A DNA stretch of 64,000 nucleotides from Epiperipatus broadwayi (lineage: Eukaryota > Onychophora > Udeonychophora > Euonychophora > Peripatidae), in contig JAQFVV010006306.1 in assembly GCA_028023455.1 (NCBI GenBank), positions 2,693,001 through 2,757,000 of the forward strand, written 5' to 3'. Position numbers and translations under genes: made by a program. The notes beneath the pieces are model-generated. The model was not told the DNA's origin. It made no database searches and saw only the letters and a list, made by a program, of their open reading frames with translations. Positions 23,178 through 34,340 of this stretch are shown here, one piece after another. Positions within the stretch are counted from its first letter, which is position 1. Each line of letters opens with the position of its first letter.

Positions 23178-23450
23178 ATGAGATTTAAAATGAAATATAT
23201 AGGTGAGAGAACAAACAGGTGTTACTGACATCATTGCAAGAATTAAGAGACAAGTGGAGCTGGGCTCAGATGATAATAGATGGACAATTGAAAAAGACCT
23301 AGAAAGAGACCACGTGTGAGATGGATGGATGAAATAAGGAAGTGTGCTGGAGTAATTTGGAGAATAAAAGCTAGAGATTGGAGATGGAGTGAACTTGGAG
23401 AGATCTTCATCCTGCAGTGGATCAGTACTGGTGAAAAATGATGATGATGG
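23178..23450 (+). mobile_element. RTE-type LINE 3' fragment with internal deletion
   Basis: This matches the 18 kb RTE C-terminus at DNA level, from the GGTGAGAGAACAAACAGG region to the LGE-IFILQWI end and a GATGATGATGG tail. A stretch around the WAGH-AR block and the WIPRD segment is deleted. Minus-strand frames here are shadows. Confidence 0.85.
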
Positions 23451-24214
23451 TTTCATTATATTGTTATTTATTATTTTGTTAATTAAAAATAGCATTAATC
23501 AAATCCAAAAACTATCTGAGGCTATATTATTTTTTCTATGTTAAAACATAGGAATCCGTAATCATCACTATTGCTTAACTTGTTTTCCAAATTTTTAAGC
23601 AAGGGATTAGAATTAGCAGATATTGATGAAAAGCTCGACATGTTAGAGACAGGGTTTAGTTCAGCTAAATTTAGCACAGTTTTGTTTGTTGCTTTTTAGT
23701 CTTCAGTAATTTCTGAATCCATTTCAGAAATCATTAAACATTCATTCCATAAATGGGAAAAAATTATACTTCAAAACAGATATTCTCATGGAGAGTTTTT
23801 ACTGTGCATCTGGTTTAATTTATCGTCTGCTATGAAGCTATACTTTTGATGTCACAGTAATTACATATAACGTTTAAAAAATTGGAGTTGATGCCCAGTG
23901 TTTAAAAATATGCTGATCTTTTATATTTTCATTCCTAAAAATCTTGATTTTAATCTTAAAAATAACAAAAAGAAACTAGAAAGATCTTACAAATTATTTA
24001 TTCAAGGTTTTATATATCTACGGAACATTGTAGGATATTTCTTAAAAAATCCTCAGTTGATATTTATTCTTCCAAGACTGAGATTCTAAAAGATACATTG
24101 TGGTGTAACATAACTATTTCTTGAAAGTTTTTATGTTCACTGCACTTTTTTACAAACTTTGATGTAATTTTAGGTTTAGTTTTTTTTTTTAACTTTATTT
24201 AATAAAATAAATAC
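23451..24214. other. No recognisable feature
   Basis: AT-rich spacer; the 63-codon frame at 23898-24089 is Lys/Asn/Phe-rich by AT bias. Confidence 0.4.
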
Positions 24215-24376
24215 AATACTATATTATAACTGAAACACAGGCTTATTATATACCTGTATCTATATTTGTAATATATAGGGTGTATAAGCGCAGACCTTCA
24301 CATGACCCACCACTCTTCACTCTATCTCATAACATTGATACACTTGAACACATATATATTGAAAAAATAAATAATC

Positions 24377-24420
24377 ACCAATATACGTATTTCATGCTAA
24401 ACCAGCAATCATCAGTTGGT
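24377..24420 (-). ncRNA. Hammerhead ribozyme-like motif, A-I, left arm
   Basis: ACCAA, CTGATGA, TTGC/GCAT with loop TGGTTTA, GAAAT, palindrome ATACGTAT, A, TTGGT, identical to the A-I consensus. Confidence 0.68.
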
Positions 24421-24793
24421 CCAGATTACCATCTCTACACATATATGCTATAAGTGCTCAGATATATATTAAGATAGCCAATCCGCATACTTTAATAGAC
24501 AGTCTTCAATCTACTCCACACTCCAACTCTTCAACCGTCCATCCAATTGAAAATCTGATGATGGAATGCTCAAAGACCATCCTGAGGCTGAGATTCTTGT
24601 AACATAACCCACCACAAGAATCTCGGCCTCAGAGTGGCCTTTGAGCATTCCATCATCAGATTTTCAATTGGATGGACGGTTGAAGAGTTGGAGTGTGGAA
24701 TAGATTGAAGCCTGTCCATTTAAGTGTGAAGATTGGCTCTCTTAATACATATCTGAACACTTATAGCATATATGTGTAGAGATGATAATCTGG

Positions 24794-24837
24794 ACCAACT
24801 GATGATTGCTGGTTTAGCATGAAATACGTATATTGCT
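24794..24837 (+). ncRNA. Hammerhead ribozyme-like motif, A-I, right arm
   Basis: The same order on the plus strand (CTGATGA at 24799-24805). The closing stem I strand is TTGCT instead of TTGGT, costing one pair. Confidence 0.65.
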
Positions 24838-24992
24838 TATTATTTATCTTTTCAACATATATGTGTTCAAGTGTATCAGTGTTAGGAGATAGAGTGGAGA
24901 GTGGTGAGTCATGTGAAGGTTTATGCTTATATACCCTATATAATACTATATTATAATATAATATTGATTTTTCCTCTTCGTTTGTATTTATA

Positions 24993-25184
24993 ATTCAAAT
25001 TTGCATACGCTCGTTCGTCTGTGTAATGAAGTGGTTTCTTTCTTTATAATCTAAAGCTAAGTGCATTTATAGTCAAGTTCCCCACAATGATTATGATGAA
25101 TTTTACCAAAAGTGTAGCTTTCTATTATAAAGAACAAAGAAACCATTTTATTATGCAGATGAATAATCGTATGCAAATTTGAAA
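24993..25184. repeat. Foldback with 65-bp imperfect arms
   Basis: Arms 24993-25058 and 25116-25184 are about 80% complementary; both outer ends carry CAAATTTGCATACG or its complement. It lies 37 bp from the family A dimer. No ribozyme core is seen. Confidence 0.7.
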
Positions 25185-26571
25185 TAGTATATTATAACGT
25201 AGGTAAATATAATTTGTCTGGATAATAGATAAGAATATGGTGCACAGAAGCCCCTGCAGTGAATTTAAACTCAGACATGGATACTTATAATAATTAATCT
25301 ATGAATTAAGCATTGTTCTCAACAGTGATTATAAATTATCACACACACACACAAAAAAAAAAAAAAAATGGCAGAAAGAATTCTGTGTTGTTTCAATTCT
25401 TTTTTTTTTGTAAAAAAAAAAGTTTATCTTTATGATTTATTAATATAATAAGATGACATTTCAAGAAATGATGGAGCTGAGAAAAAAATGTTATTTATAT
25501 GCAGAAACTTTATTTAATCTAATATTTTTATAATTGCGCCATTTATTACATTTTAAAGATGTAACATAATGGGAAATATTTAGTTTTTCTTACGCCATAA
25601 TTTATTCGATTAAAAAAAATGACCCCCCCCCTTTCATCTTCAAACTTAATTAATTTAATAAATGAAAACAGAAAGTATGCTTTAAAAGTAATCGAGAAAT
25701 AAAAATTAACGACAGCATTGCAATGATAAAATATGAAAAGATAAAACAATCTTTACTATTCTACCGTAGGGAAAAGATCTTTTCTGCATCCTTCTACTGC
25801 GAATCAGCGAAGGGGAAGACAACAATCCGCCGGCTAATCAAATGCAGATTGTTGAGTGCTTGTGGTTTCTTCCCTTTGTTTTACTCTTTAAATAAGAAGA
25901 GTTAAATAACCTTTTATCAAAAACGATTGTATATATATATTATAAAAAAAAAACAGTTGTATTAGTTACTACTGTAGGCAAATGAAATACATCTTTTAGT
26001 AAATTTAAAAAAATCTTAAAAGAGATTACATTTCATGATCTTACTGAGTAGGGATAATTTACATTGATTAAAACAATTTGTTGTTTTTATATATATATAA
26101 AATTTAATGAAAGAGTATATATGTTTTCAATAATGTTTTTTTTTTTAAAAAAAAACACAAAAAAACATTTCAAGTCAACTGTATAATCCAGCGTTCCATA
26201 TTAAAATTCAATATCAATATTGTTTTTTATTTCATTAAACAATTTATCCTGGCAAATGTTTCGATTTTAAATCCACAATAGTAGTTTCAATCTAATTAAT
26301 GTGCTACCTATTAATTGGTAATCTTATTATTGTAATTATTATTAAATACTAACCATATAATTATGAACGTTGTATACGGTATCATTATTAATGTTTCCAC
26401 AAGATGTCTACCCCTCCCCCCCGTGCCCAATTTCTCATTTATATTTTCCAGTTGTATAATCTTTTGCTTTGTATTTTTCATTGACTAAAATAATTTATTC
26501 TATTGTAAATAAAATCTAAATATTAAAGTTTATATATATAAAGTTAAAGAATATATATATATTTCTTACTT
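25185..26571. other. No recognisable feature (about 1.4 kb)
   Basis: AT-rich with A-, T-, C- and CA-runs. The two short frames at 25546-25905 have no recognised domain. A T-run/A-run hairpin occurs near 26137-26157. Confidence 0.4.
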
Positions 26572-26990
26572 CAGACATTGTAGAGAGGTCTGCCCATCCT
26601 TGCATAGATTATGTCCTATACATGTGGGGTTCAGATTGACCTTAGGTCAACATGGTTGTGACAAGAATCTCGGCCTCAGGGTGGCCTTCGAGCATTCCGT
26701 CATCAGATTTTCAATTGGCTGGACGGTTGAAGAGCTGGAGTGTGTAGTAGATTGGAGCCTGTCCATTAAAGTATGAAGATTGTCTATCTTAATATATATC
26801 TGAGCACTTATATATGTATGGGAGATGATAATCTGGACCAACTGATGATTGCTGGTTTAGCATGAAATACGTATATTGGTGATTATTTATCTTTTCAGCA
26901 TATATGTGCTTGAGTGTATTAGTGTTTATTAGATAAAGTGGAGAGTGATGGATCGTCTGAAAGTCTGCTCTCATATACCCTATATATTAA
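26572..26990 (+). mobile_element. Family A unit, single arm
   Basis: One near-complete unit in ribozyme-sense orientation, from the GTAGAGAGGTCTGCCCATCC start to the CTCATATACCC end, with the terminal CCTGTATTTCAG segment missing. It shows the part upstream of the arms seen in dimers (GATTGACCTTAGGTCAACAT). The hammerhead is at 26837-26880. Confidence 0.8.
26837..26880 (+). ncRNA. Hammerhead ribozyme-like motif, A-I
   Basis: ACCAA, CTGATGA (26842-26848), TTGC/GCAT, GAAAT, ATACGTAT, A, TTGGT: full A-I consensus with an intact stem I. Confidence 0.68.
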
Positions 26991-27040
26991 ATATATCTAT
27001 AGTAATTTTTTTAAATGCAATTGGAAATTTTAACACCTCA

Positions 27041-27128
27041 GATGGCCTAGTGGTTAGCATAACTGCCTTCCAAGCAGCTGGCCCGGGTTTGCTTTCTGGT
27101 CAACGCATTTGGTATATGAAAAAAAAAC
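27041..27128 (+). repeat. tRNA-Gly-like SINE head (TCC anticodon)
   Basis: The sequence follows a tRNA fold: GGCCTAGTGGTTAGCA as A-box and D-arm, then GCCTTCCAAGC as anticodon arm with TCC in the loop, then CCCGGGTTTGCTTTCTGG as T-arm/B-box. A short CATTTGGTATATGAAAAAA tail follows. The paired arms resemble tRNA-Gly, but base changes in the T-loop argue against a working tRNA. Related copies are at 36848 and 41800. Confidence 0.7.
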
Positions 27129-27194
27129 TGATCCATAATGGGTTTCCAAATCATAATATTTGTTTTATAAGCTCTAATATAATTTTTGATACTT

Positions 27195-27265
27195 ATGAGT
27201 TTTCCTGTAAATCAAGATGGCGACCCGTATTTTTTGATAAATGTACAGTTTTGAGGGCCCATAAT
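27195..27265 (+). repeat. Small dispersed repeat, copy 1 of 3
   Basis: GAGTTTTCCTGT, a variable stretch, then TTTTTTGATAAAT and TACAGTTT followed by GGGC recur at 43179-43240 (plus) and 27820-27880 (minus). It starts about 70 bp after the SINE head. It could be a SINE body or LINE 3' end. Confidence 0.55.
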
Positions 27266-27819
27266 CTGCTGAAGATGTGTTAGTTATTTAAGTAAAACAA
27301 AATTAATACATTGTTTGTTAAATTTAAAAAAAAAAGGAATAAATTCGGATAAATTTCCTTATGAAACTTTATTTCATTATATATATATACATTATAACGT
27401 GGTAAATGACGAGATGCTCTTAACATTGTTGTACTTTGATTCAATTCAACTGGTTTTTTTTGTCAGCAGTTTTTTTTTTTGTAAATTTTAATAATGATAA
27501 AAATTTGGGACCTTCCTGTCATAGAACATGATGTAATGGACTATTTGCAATGGTACAAAATCCTGCCTTTCCGAAAAGTGTGCGTTAATGGTCACAATAG
27601 GATTGCACGCCGCTGACATGAATTAAGTGTAAATATTTTATTTATATATTTTTCCCCATTTTTTTGTTAATAAGTTAATCCAAAAGAAAAAAGAAAATGA
27701 ACTGTAAATATTGTAATTAATTTTTCCACAATGATTTCCTTTTTTTAAATAACAGTAATAAAATGTAAATGTTAAATATGATGTTTCCTAGCAGACATTT
27801 TTTTTGTAGGCATTTTTTG

Positions 27820-27880
27820 GGACATCCTAAAACTGCAGATTTATCAAAAATATGGGCTGCTATTTTGATTTACTGGAATT
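27820..27880 (-). repeat. Small dispersed repeat, copy 2 of 3
   Basis: The minus strand reads CCAGTAAATCAAAATAGCAG, then CCCATATTTTTGATAAAT and CTGCAGTTT, matching copy 1. Confidence 0.55.
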
Positions 27881-29149
27881 GTGTTTTCCATTTTTAGAAA
27901 ATCTGATGTCCTTAGCAATAGAATTAGATCTCCAGAAATAACCGTTAGCCCCCATTATCAAACTAAACTAATTTTTATTATCTAATTATTTCTCTAGAAA
28001 TAAGATATATAGTGTATCCTTTTGAAAGGACGGTCTTCTAAACCACCTACAGATCCACCTCTGAATCAACACATGTTAGCGTTTTATCACAAATTTTTTA
28101 AAATGCCAGCATATCTGAATCACGAATTGAGTTTTCTGCCCTTTCTGCTGTCATGAAATCTTGTCAACCACCCAAAAACCTCCCTGTCATTTATGGGCCA
28201 TTCCCAAACACAGTTTGGATTTTTTTCAAGTGCTTCCTTAACAATTTTGCTCAATTTATTGTTAGCATATTCCATTGTGGGTTAGTCACATTTTATGTTA
28301 TAAAATTTCTGTGGTAAATAGTAGGGAAGATGTAACCAGCAACTTGAAAAGAGAATCAGTTAAAAACCTGCCATTGTTTTTGTTTTGCATTATAATAAAT
28401 CAAATTAATATATATATTTACGTGCGTAATTTTCTAAGCTACTTGTATTTTTACTATTAGTTTTTGATCGAATTTATTGTAGCGGTAAAATACAATTAAT
28501 AAAAATTGACGCTTATTTTATGTATTACTGATATTGAGTTTGGGAAAGTTCCTTGCGAACTTCCCAATTTGAAGCAGTTATTGGATAAATAAGAAAAGAT
28601 AAACATTTCAGATATATTTTCAAATGTCATCAGAAATGAAAATTATTTATTCTAATTTTCAAATGTGAATATGGAAAATAAAATTAAATATAAATTAGAA
28701 ATAATAAATATTAGAAAAAATGAGATCAGAAAATGCACAATAAAAAATCTGTTATTGATTATGGATGCCCAAAGAATAAACAAAAAAAAAAAGCTAGCTA
28801 AATTGGCATTAATAAGCAAACAAATAGAAGAAAAACTTTATAAATTTGATTTTGGACAAAAGAATTTGCGATATTAATTTAAAGATGAAAATCTTATAAT
28901 TTAAAATACAAATTAAAAAAATCAAGTGACATTACTTATATTTTCTTAGTTTAATATTACTTATATCTTATTTGATTGTTATAACTTGGCAGTTCACTGT
29001 CATAATTCTAAAATTTAAGATTTAAATCTTTAGATAATTAATTACAATAAAATTTTTAGCATGCGTATCAAGTAAGTAAGCATTTCCAGTCTTTGTCCTA
29101 AAGCAAAATCAAACATTCATTTATGGTTTTTTACTTTCATGTGTTCGAA
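27881..29149. other. No recognisable feature (about 1.3 kb)
   Basis: AT-rich. The frame at 28665-28877 is Lys/Ile/Asn-rich and not recognised. Confidence 0.4.
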
Positions 29150-29290
29150 CTTTGCAACCCCAAAATAGTGTGCTCTGAAGCCCACGATTGTAGGAGAAAG
29201 ACCAAGGAGGCGTATTTTATTGTCAACGATAACAACGCGATCAATAGACGCGACACGTGTTTTGCTATTTCAAGAAAATGGACAAATTAA
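29150..29290 (+). pseudogene. Penelope-like C-terminal fragment, copy 2
   Basis: The frame reads KIVCSEAH, KEAYFIVNDNNAINRRD, then ISRKW before the stop. It matches the end of the Penelope copy at 11.5-12.0 kb (EIVCSE, VKERCFIVNDPNVINRRE). Only the last 45 codons remain. Its 3' non-coding region with the hammerhead-like motif follows. Confidence 0.8.
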
Positions 29291-29355
29291 TTTACATACG
29301 CATTTGCATATATTATTATTTAGTAATATTACAGCAATGGTTTATAATCTATTTT

Positions 29356-29395
29356 GGCCATGAATATGAGGGGAAAACCTCGAAAGTACTAGGTC
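29356..29395 (+). ncRNA. Hammerhead-shaped motif downstream of Penelope copy 2
   Basis: GGCC, ATGAATAT, stem II GAGG/CCTC, GAA, palindromic stem III AGTACT, A, GGTC. Compared with copy 1, stems I, II and III have all changed while staying paired. The 8-nt ATGAATAT block is identical. Confidence 0.55.
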
Positions 29396-29480
29396 TAGAT
29401 TAATTTAATTGTTTTTATTACTACTGACAGCTTCTTCAGCGTGTTAAAGCGCTTATACATACTTTTTACATTGCAAATTT
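29396..29480 (+). repeat. Penelope 3' non-coding region
   Basis: GATTAATT, CTTCTTCAG and AAAGCGCTTATA blocks follow in the same order as at 40850-40930. Confidence 0.65.
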
Positions 29481-30139
29481 TGGGTTCTTTTAATATTATC
29501 AAACTCCTAATGTAATTATGAGATGATGGAATTAACCCTTTTCTAAACATATATATATATTGAATTATTTGTTGCATTTTATCTGTATGTTTAAAGTGTA
29601 TATCATTGTTTTTTTTATATTTTTGTTTTTGATAATTGATGTAATTATTTAAATGGGATATTACAGTGACTGGTATAAATATTCGTGTAAATCTGGATTT
29701 TCAACCTATAGCTACCAATTGCTAATGGCAAGCTCTTAGCCAGAGAAAAAACATTTTATAATATTATGAGTATAATGTCTTTATTGCTGTTGTTATTATT
29801 ATTGTTGTAGTAACATTGTATGAAGTTAACCATAATACAATATTTATTATATTATTAATCAGATTGTTGATCATTTATTGAATATTTACTAATACAGTGG
29901 TACTTTGATCCCACAATCGTTCATAAGGATAGAGACCACGACTATGTACATAAAATCCGTAGGGCCGGGAAATTATTATTAATTCTAAATATAAAACATT
30001 TAATGATTATTATTGACGGAAATTCATATATCTCATATTTTATAATTCCTAACTTTCCATTATTATTATTTTCAAAACATGTGTATGTGTGTTTATAATT
30101 TGATATCTACATTCTCTTTAAAAAATGATTAATGTTAAG

Positions 30140-30690
30140 TATAGTGATTCAGTGTTATGAGATAGAGTGGAGAGTGGTGGATTATGTGAAAGTCTGTGCT
30201 CATATACCCTATATATTACATATATTGACACAGGTATATAATAAGCCTGTATTTCACTTATTACATAGTAGAGATGTCTGCCCATCCCTCGTATATGTAT
30301 TCTTGTAAACGAGGGGTCAGATTGACTTTAGGTCAACATAGGTGTGACCTCAGGGTGACCTTTGAGCGTTCCATCATCACATTTTCAATTGGATGGATGG
30401 TTGAAGAGTTGGAGTGTGGAGTGGATTGAAGCCTGTCCATTACATTAATCTTAATATATATCTGAGCACTTATTGCATATATGTGTAGAGATGATAATCT
30501 GGACCAACTGATGATTGCTGGTTTAGCATGAAATATGTTTATTGGTGATTATTTATCTTTTCAACATATATGTGTTCAGGTGTATTAGTGTTATGAGATA
30601 AAGTGGAGAGTGGTGGGTTATGTGAAAGTCTGTGCTCATATATCCAATATATTACATATATTGGTATATAATAAGCTTGTATTTCAGTTA
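30140..30690 (+). mobile_element. Family A partial tandem dimer
   Basis: A family A 3' end (about 30148-30262) is followed directly by a complete unit (about 30263-30690). The ends GTGTTATGAGATA and CTGTGCTCATATA recur with a period of about 435 bp. The junction gives the unit boundary: the upstream end is CCTGTATTTCA with a short TTATT, and the next unit begins ACATAGTAGAGATGTCTGCC. Head-to-tail joining is the expected retrozyme layout. The hammerhead is at 30503-30546. Confidence 0.82.
30503..30546 (+). ncRNA. Hammerhead ribozyme-like motif, A-I
   Basis: ACCAA, CTGATGA (30508-30514), TTGC/GCAT, GAAAT, then ATATGTTTA (palindrome damaged) and TTGGT. Confidence 0.62.
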
Positions 30691-31094
30691 TTCATGACAA
30701 TATAAATATCAAAACATAATTGAAAAGATTTTTGAAACCATAATTCAAGATTTTATATATTTTTAAAAAAATTTTTAAACATTATTTATTCTCCGAAAAA
30801 AATTTCTGTTTGCCACTTCACAATCTGTATCATTATTGTGTACATGGGAAAATATGAAATACTATATCTTAGTTCTTAAAAGCTTTTTCTTTTATCAACT
30901 CCTTATATAGTTTGGCAAAGTTTGTTATATCTTTCAATTCTTTGTCTTCCCATTCCTTCTTTTATTTAATGAAATATAACTTGAATAAAATAAGGGAAGG
31001 AGTAAAGTACGATTGAAATAATGGAACCAATGAATTCAAGCTCTTATCTGTGATCAAAAAAGAATAATATAATCGTCGGTAAAGAAGTGAAATT
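30691..31094. other. No recognisable feature
   Basis: AT-rich spacer. Confidence 0.4.
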
Positions 31095-31190
31095 TACAAT
31101 CTTACCGTATCTGCCGTACAGGGCGCCACTAGGTTATTCGAACTTAGAAAATTTATAGAGTAGACAGATACGCACTGTTAAGATCACGAC
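31095..31190 (-). repeat. tRNA-derived SINE fragment, second copy
   Basis: The minus strand reads TCTTAACAGTGCGTATCTGT, then TTTTCTAAGTTCGAATAACC and TGGCGCCCTGTACGGCAGA. It matches 23098-23165 closely. Confidence 0.6.
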
Positions 31191-31399
31191 CGCCAGCCCA
31201 AGTCACTAGTTCAAGAAGTAACAGAGGTTTAAAACATTTATTAAATATATTTTTAATAAAGATTAAGAAAAAAAAATTACTTAGATCACTGTCAGTACTA
31301 ATAACACAAAAGAACTTTTATTTATGGATATATAAGTAATAACACACAAACTTAAAAAAAAATATAATTATTATATAAAAAAACATTGTTTTATTTTGT

Positions 31400-32000
31400 T
31401 TCATTATTATTATTTTATTTGTGTTTAACTTTAATTTTTAATCTTAGAATGTTGAGTATAGATGAGCCACCTAGACGACGCACTCAAAAAATTTTCAAAA
31501 CATTTGGCTCCAGGCTAAAAGTCCGCAGCCACACCAACGCTCGCTTCCAGATATATATCAGCAACCAATGCAATGTGAACATGTTAGCATAGAATCACAC
31601 TGACAGGAATGTGCATCTGAACAGCATGATATTATTGGAGAAAACATGACTTTCATCCAGTACAGGAATGTACGTCTGTCTGTCGAAAGAATCATGCATG
31701 TAATATAATGAAGAGAATAACGCTATGTATGGAAGGGAGAGCGGTTTATCTTACCGGCTTATCATCCCAATCCATAGAGCTGGAATGGGTCAATGGCGCA
31801 GGAAATATGCGTCCATTGCAACGATATGACTGCCTCTTTGGGGTCATGCATTCAGTTGAACTTGTCGCTCTTATGTGCTAACACACTTCACATTACATTG
31901 ATGTAAATGTCCATATATCTCTGCACCAGCATTGACACAATTATGAAACAAATAATTTGAAGTTAAAACCCCTAGTTCAAACGAGGCTAAACGACTACCC
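31400..32000. other. GC-richer island, unidentified
   Basis: Base composition is less AT-rich than the surroundings. The plus frame 31386-31592 has PPRRRTQKIFK but no recognised family. The minus strand over 31750-31860 is open for a short stretch (including MDWDDKPVR) and is also unrecognised. It could be a decayed retroelement or an exon scrap. Confidence 0.35.
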
Positions 32001-32459
32001 ACACTCAACTCACATTAAATTTAATAATTTAATAAATAAAAAAATCTTTATTTTAAGATTTTAAATCATTTTTAAATGACACACTATATTTAACTTATTT
32101 TTTTTCCCACCAATACTATTTTAACCTATTTTTAAAATTTAATAATGCACAAATAACGATATGTGTTTCTATTTTTTAAATTTAAGTTTGCAATCGCAAA
32201 CCCCTACCCTATTACAAACAGATCTTATTAAGCATGAATAAAAAAAAAACAGTACAAATTTTAAGAGATTATGTTTTAACTTTAGATCAGAGTTTAAAAT
32301 GGCAAAGTTTATAAAAGATAAATTTCAGGTTTGTTCAGGAAAGAAAGTTTATAGTTCATTTTTAGAAACAAATAAAGTTCGAAGATTTTAAATCTAAGAG
32401 AATTTAGATTTCATTTTTATCATTTATAAATTATACTTTCCTTTGTCTGAGCTAGTTCC

Positions 32460-32960
32460 TTTGCGATGAAGATCTATGAAGACTTATGACGATTTATGAA
32501 GATTTACGATGATTTCTGAAGACGGGATCCGTGGAGATGAAAGCTGCCTCCGGCCAGCCCAACCAAAGGAAGCACGATGAAGCTGATTACATTCTTGATG
32601 ACAGCGATAATAGCTTTTTAAATTTTTTTATTTTTACTTTCAGCAAAGACAAATGAATTTAAAACTTTAATTTTCTGATTCTCTAATTAATTATTTCTTT
32701 TGAATTCTTCCTTTTATAGTCCTGAGGCATCTTATCTCTGGAATTCACGGATCCATCAAACATATTCCATCCCTGTATTTCATTGGTTCATTGAGTTTGT
32801 CGCCAAGTAGATTTTGGGTTTGTGGCCAAGTAGATTTTGGGTTTTCCACTGAGGTCTGTGTCTATATCTTGGGGCGGGAAAAGCAAGTCTTTTGTTTCTA
32901 TTCCTCGACTCATCTCTTTCGTAATCATCTTTTCAATGGTCATTTTGCCCTGAGGATCTG
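32460..32960. repeat. GC-richer stretch with two short direct repeats
   Basis: GCCAAGTAGATTTTGGGTTT occurs twice with a period of about 23 bp (32801-32847). Near 32466-32522 the unit ATGAAGAT with variants repeats irregularly. No function recognised. No supported gene lies between 32000 and 34083. Confidence 0.5.
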
Positions 32961-34247
32961 TTTGTAATTTTTATTTTTAAGATTAAAACTCTCTTCGTTA
33001 TTTTTAAAATCAAAAGGTTTTTTGTATTATATTTTATTTAAAGATTAGAATCTTTGTTTCGATTCTATAATTTTTTTTTAAAGCTTATTTTATTTCGATA
33101 TTTAAATCAAACATTACTAAATTAATAATTCATTATTTGTGCATTTTGAACGTTCATGCTTTTAATTTAGTATTAGATATTTACAAAAACATTAAGTATT
33201 AGAATTTAAATGTGACACATATATATATCCCATTACAATAAAGAACAATAAGTAGTGTACTTCATTTTAAAAATGCTCTTCAACTTGGAAAATATTGTTT
33301 CGTTTTTATGATTTTTCAATTATCGTTGTAAAAATATTGATAGTTTTTGGGATTAAAAATAGATGTAACATGTGGAAAAGTGAAAATAATGGGAATAATA
33401 CATCAAAGTTTGATTCTAGTTCATCTCTTATATTTCAGTTTGTGAGAACAGAAAATAATATAAAAAACATGTAATTAATCACATAAGTATCAGAGATGGG
33501 AAAAATAAGGTAGAAAACCAAAGAAAATAAGATAGAAAGTAGAAGAAAATTGGAGGTGATTATGAAAAGTAGCTATTTTGACAAGATTTTATGTATTTAC
33601 ATCTAAATATGATTAATCATCATCACAACCACACAACAATAAAGATATATGAATCTTTTGGATCAGTCATCAGCTTATTAGAGTAACCAGTGTTCCATCC
33701 AAATTTCGATTTTATATTATCATGCTAAGAATTTTTTTAAAAATTATTTTTATAATTTATTATATTAAAATTTATAATAAATGAATCAGAACATTGAAAT
33801 ATTATCACTGAGTTTTATAAGAAGTAAGATATTTGGTGATAAATATAGCCATTTTCTTATTTGACCTCACAACCAATTTAAAACATCAATATTCATCAGG
33901 AACTATGAATGTTTGGTGTAATTCCCGGTGAAGGGAATTTCCTTTGAGTAGTTTGTGAGCTCTGTAATATTGCAGTTTATAACTTAAGAACTTTGTTATT
34001 AAATATATCCAACATCCAATTAATAAAACAGATCTACAGCATTATTTGAAATGGATTGATTATCCACCAAACTTTATTCATTTTATAAAAATCCATATTA
34101 ATGTCTGAAATACAGGCTTATTATATACCTGTATCAATATATATGATATATAGAGTATATGAGCACAGACTTTCATACGACCCACCACTCTCCATTCTAT
34201 CTCATAACACTGATACACTTGAACACATATATGTTGAAAAGATAATC

Positions 34248-34291
34248 ACCAGTATACGTATTTCATGCTAAACCAGCAATCATCAGTTGGT
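34248..34291 (-). ncRNA. Hammerhead ribozyme-like motif, A-I
   Basis: ACCAA, CTGATGA, TTGC/GCAT, GAAAT, ATACGTAT, A, then CTGGT closing stem I with one pair lost. Confidence 0.64.
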
Positions 34292-34296
34292 CCAGG

Positions 34297-34340
34297 ACCA
34301 ACTGATGATTGCTGGTTTAGCATGAAATACTTATATTGAT
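34297..34340 (+). ncRNA. Hammerhead ribozyme-like motif, A-I
   Basis: ACCAA, CTGATGA (34302-34308), TTGC/GCAT, GAAAT, ATACTTAT (one mismatch in stem III), A, TTGAT. Confidence 0.62.

Larger units (their letters stand above)
24215..24956. mobile_element. Family A inverted dimer, near-perfect 330-bp arms, 15-bp target duplication
   Basis: Arms at about 24278-24600 and 24614-24942 are reverse complements along their whole length, with a spacer of about 13 bp. The perfect 15-mer AATACTATATTATAA occurs at 24215-24229 and 24942-24956, bracketing the pair. Each arm has a hammerhead: 24377-24420 on the minus strand and 24794-24837 on the plus strand. The left arm is slightly longer outward (AGGCTTATTATATACCTG context). 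The similarity of the arms means they either formed together or have been homogenised. RNA from either strand could fold into one long hairpin. Confidence 0.9.

Noticed and set aside
27041-27128. Functional tRNA-Gly(TCC) gene
   Set aside because: The T-loop deviates from GTTCGA, a SINE-type tail follows, and partial copies of the same unit exist, so it is a tRNA-derived repeat.
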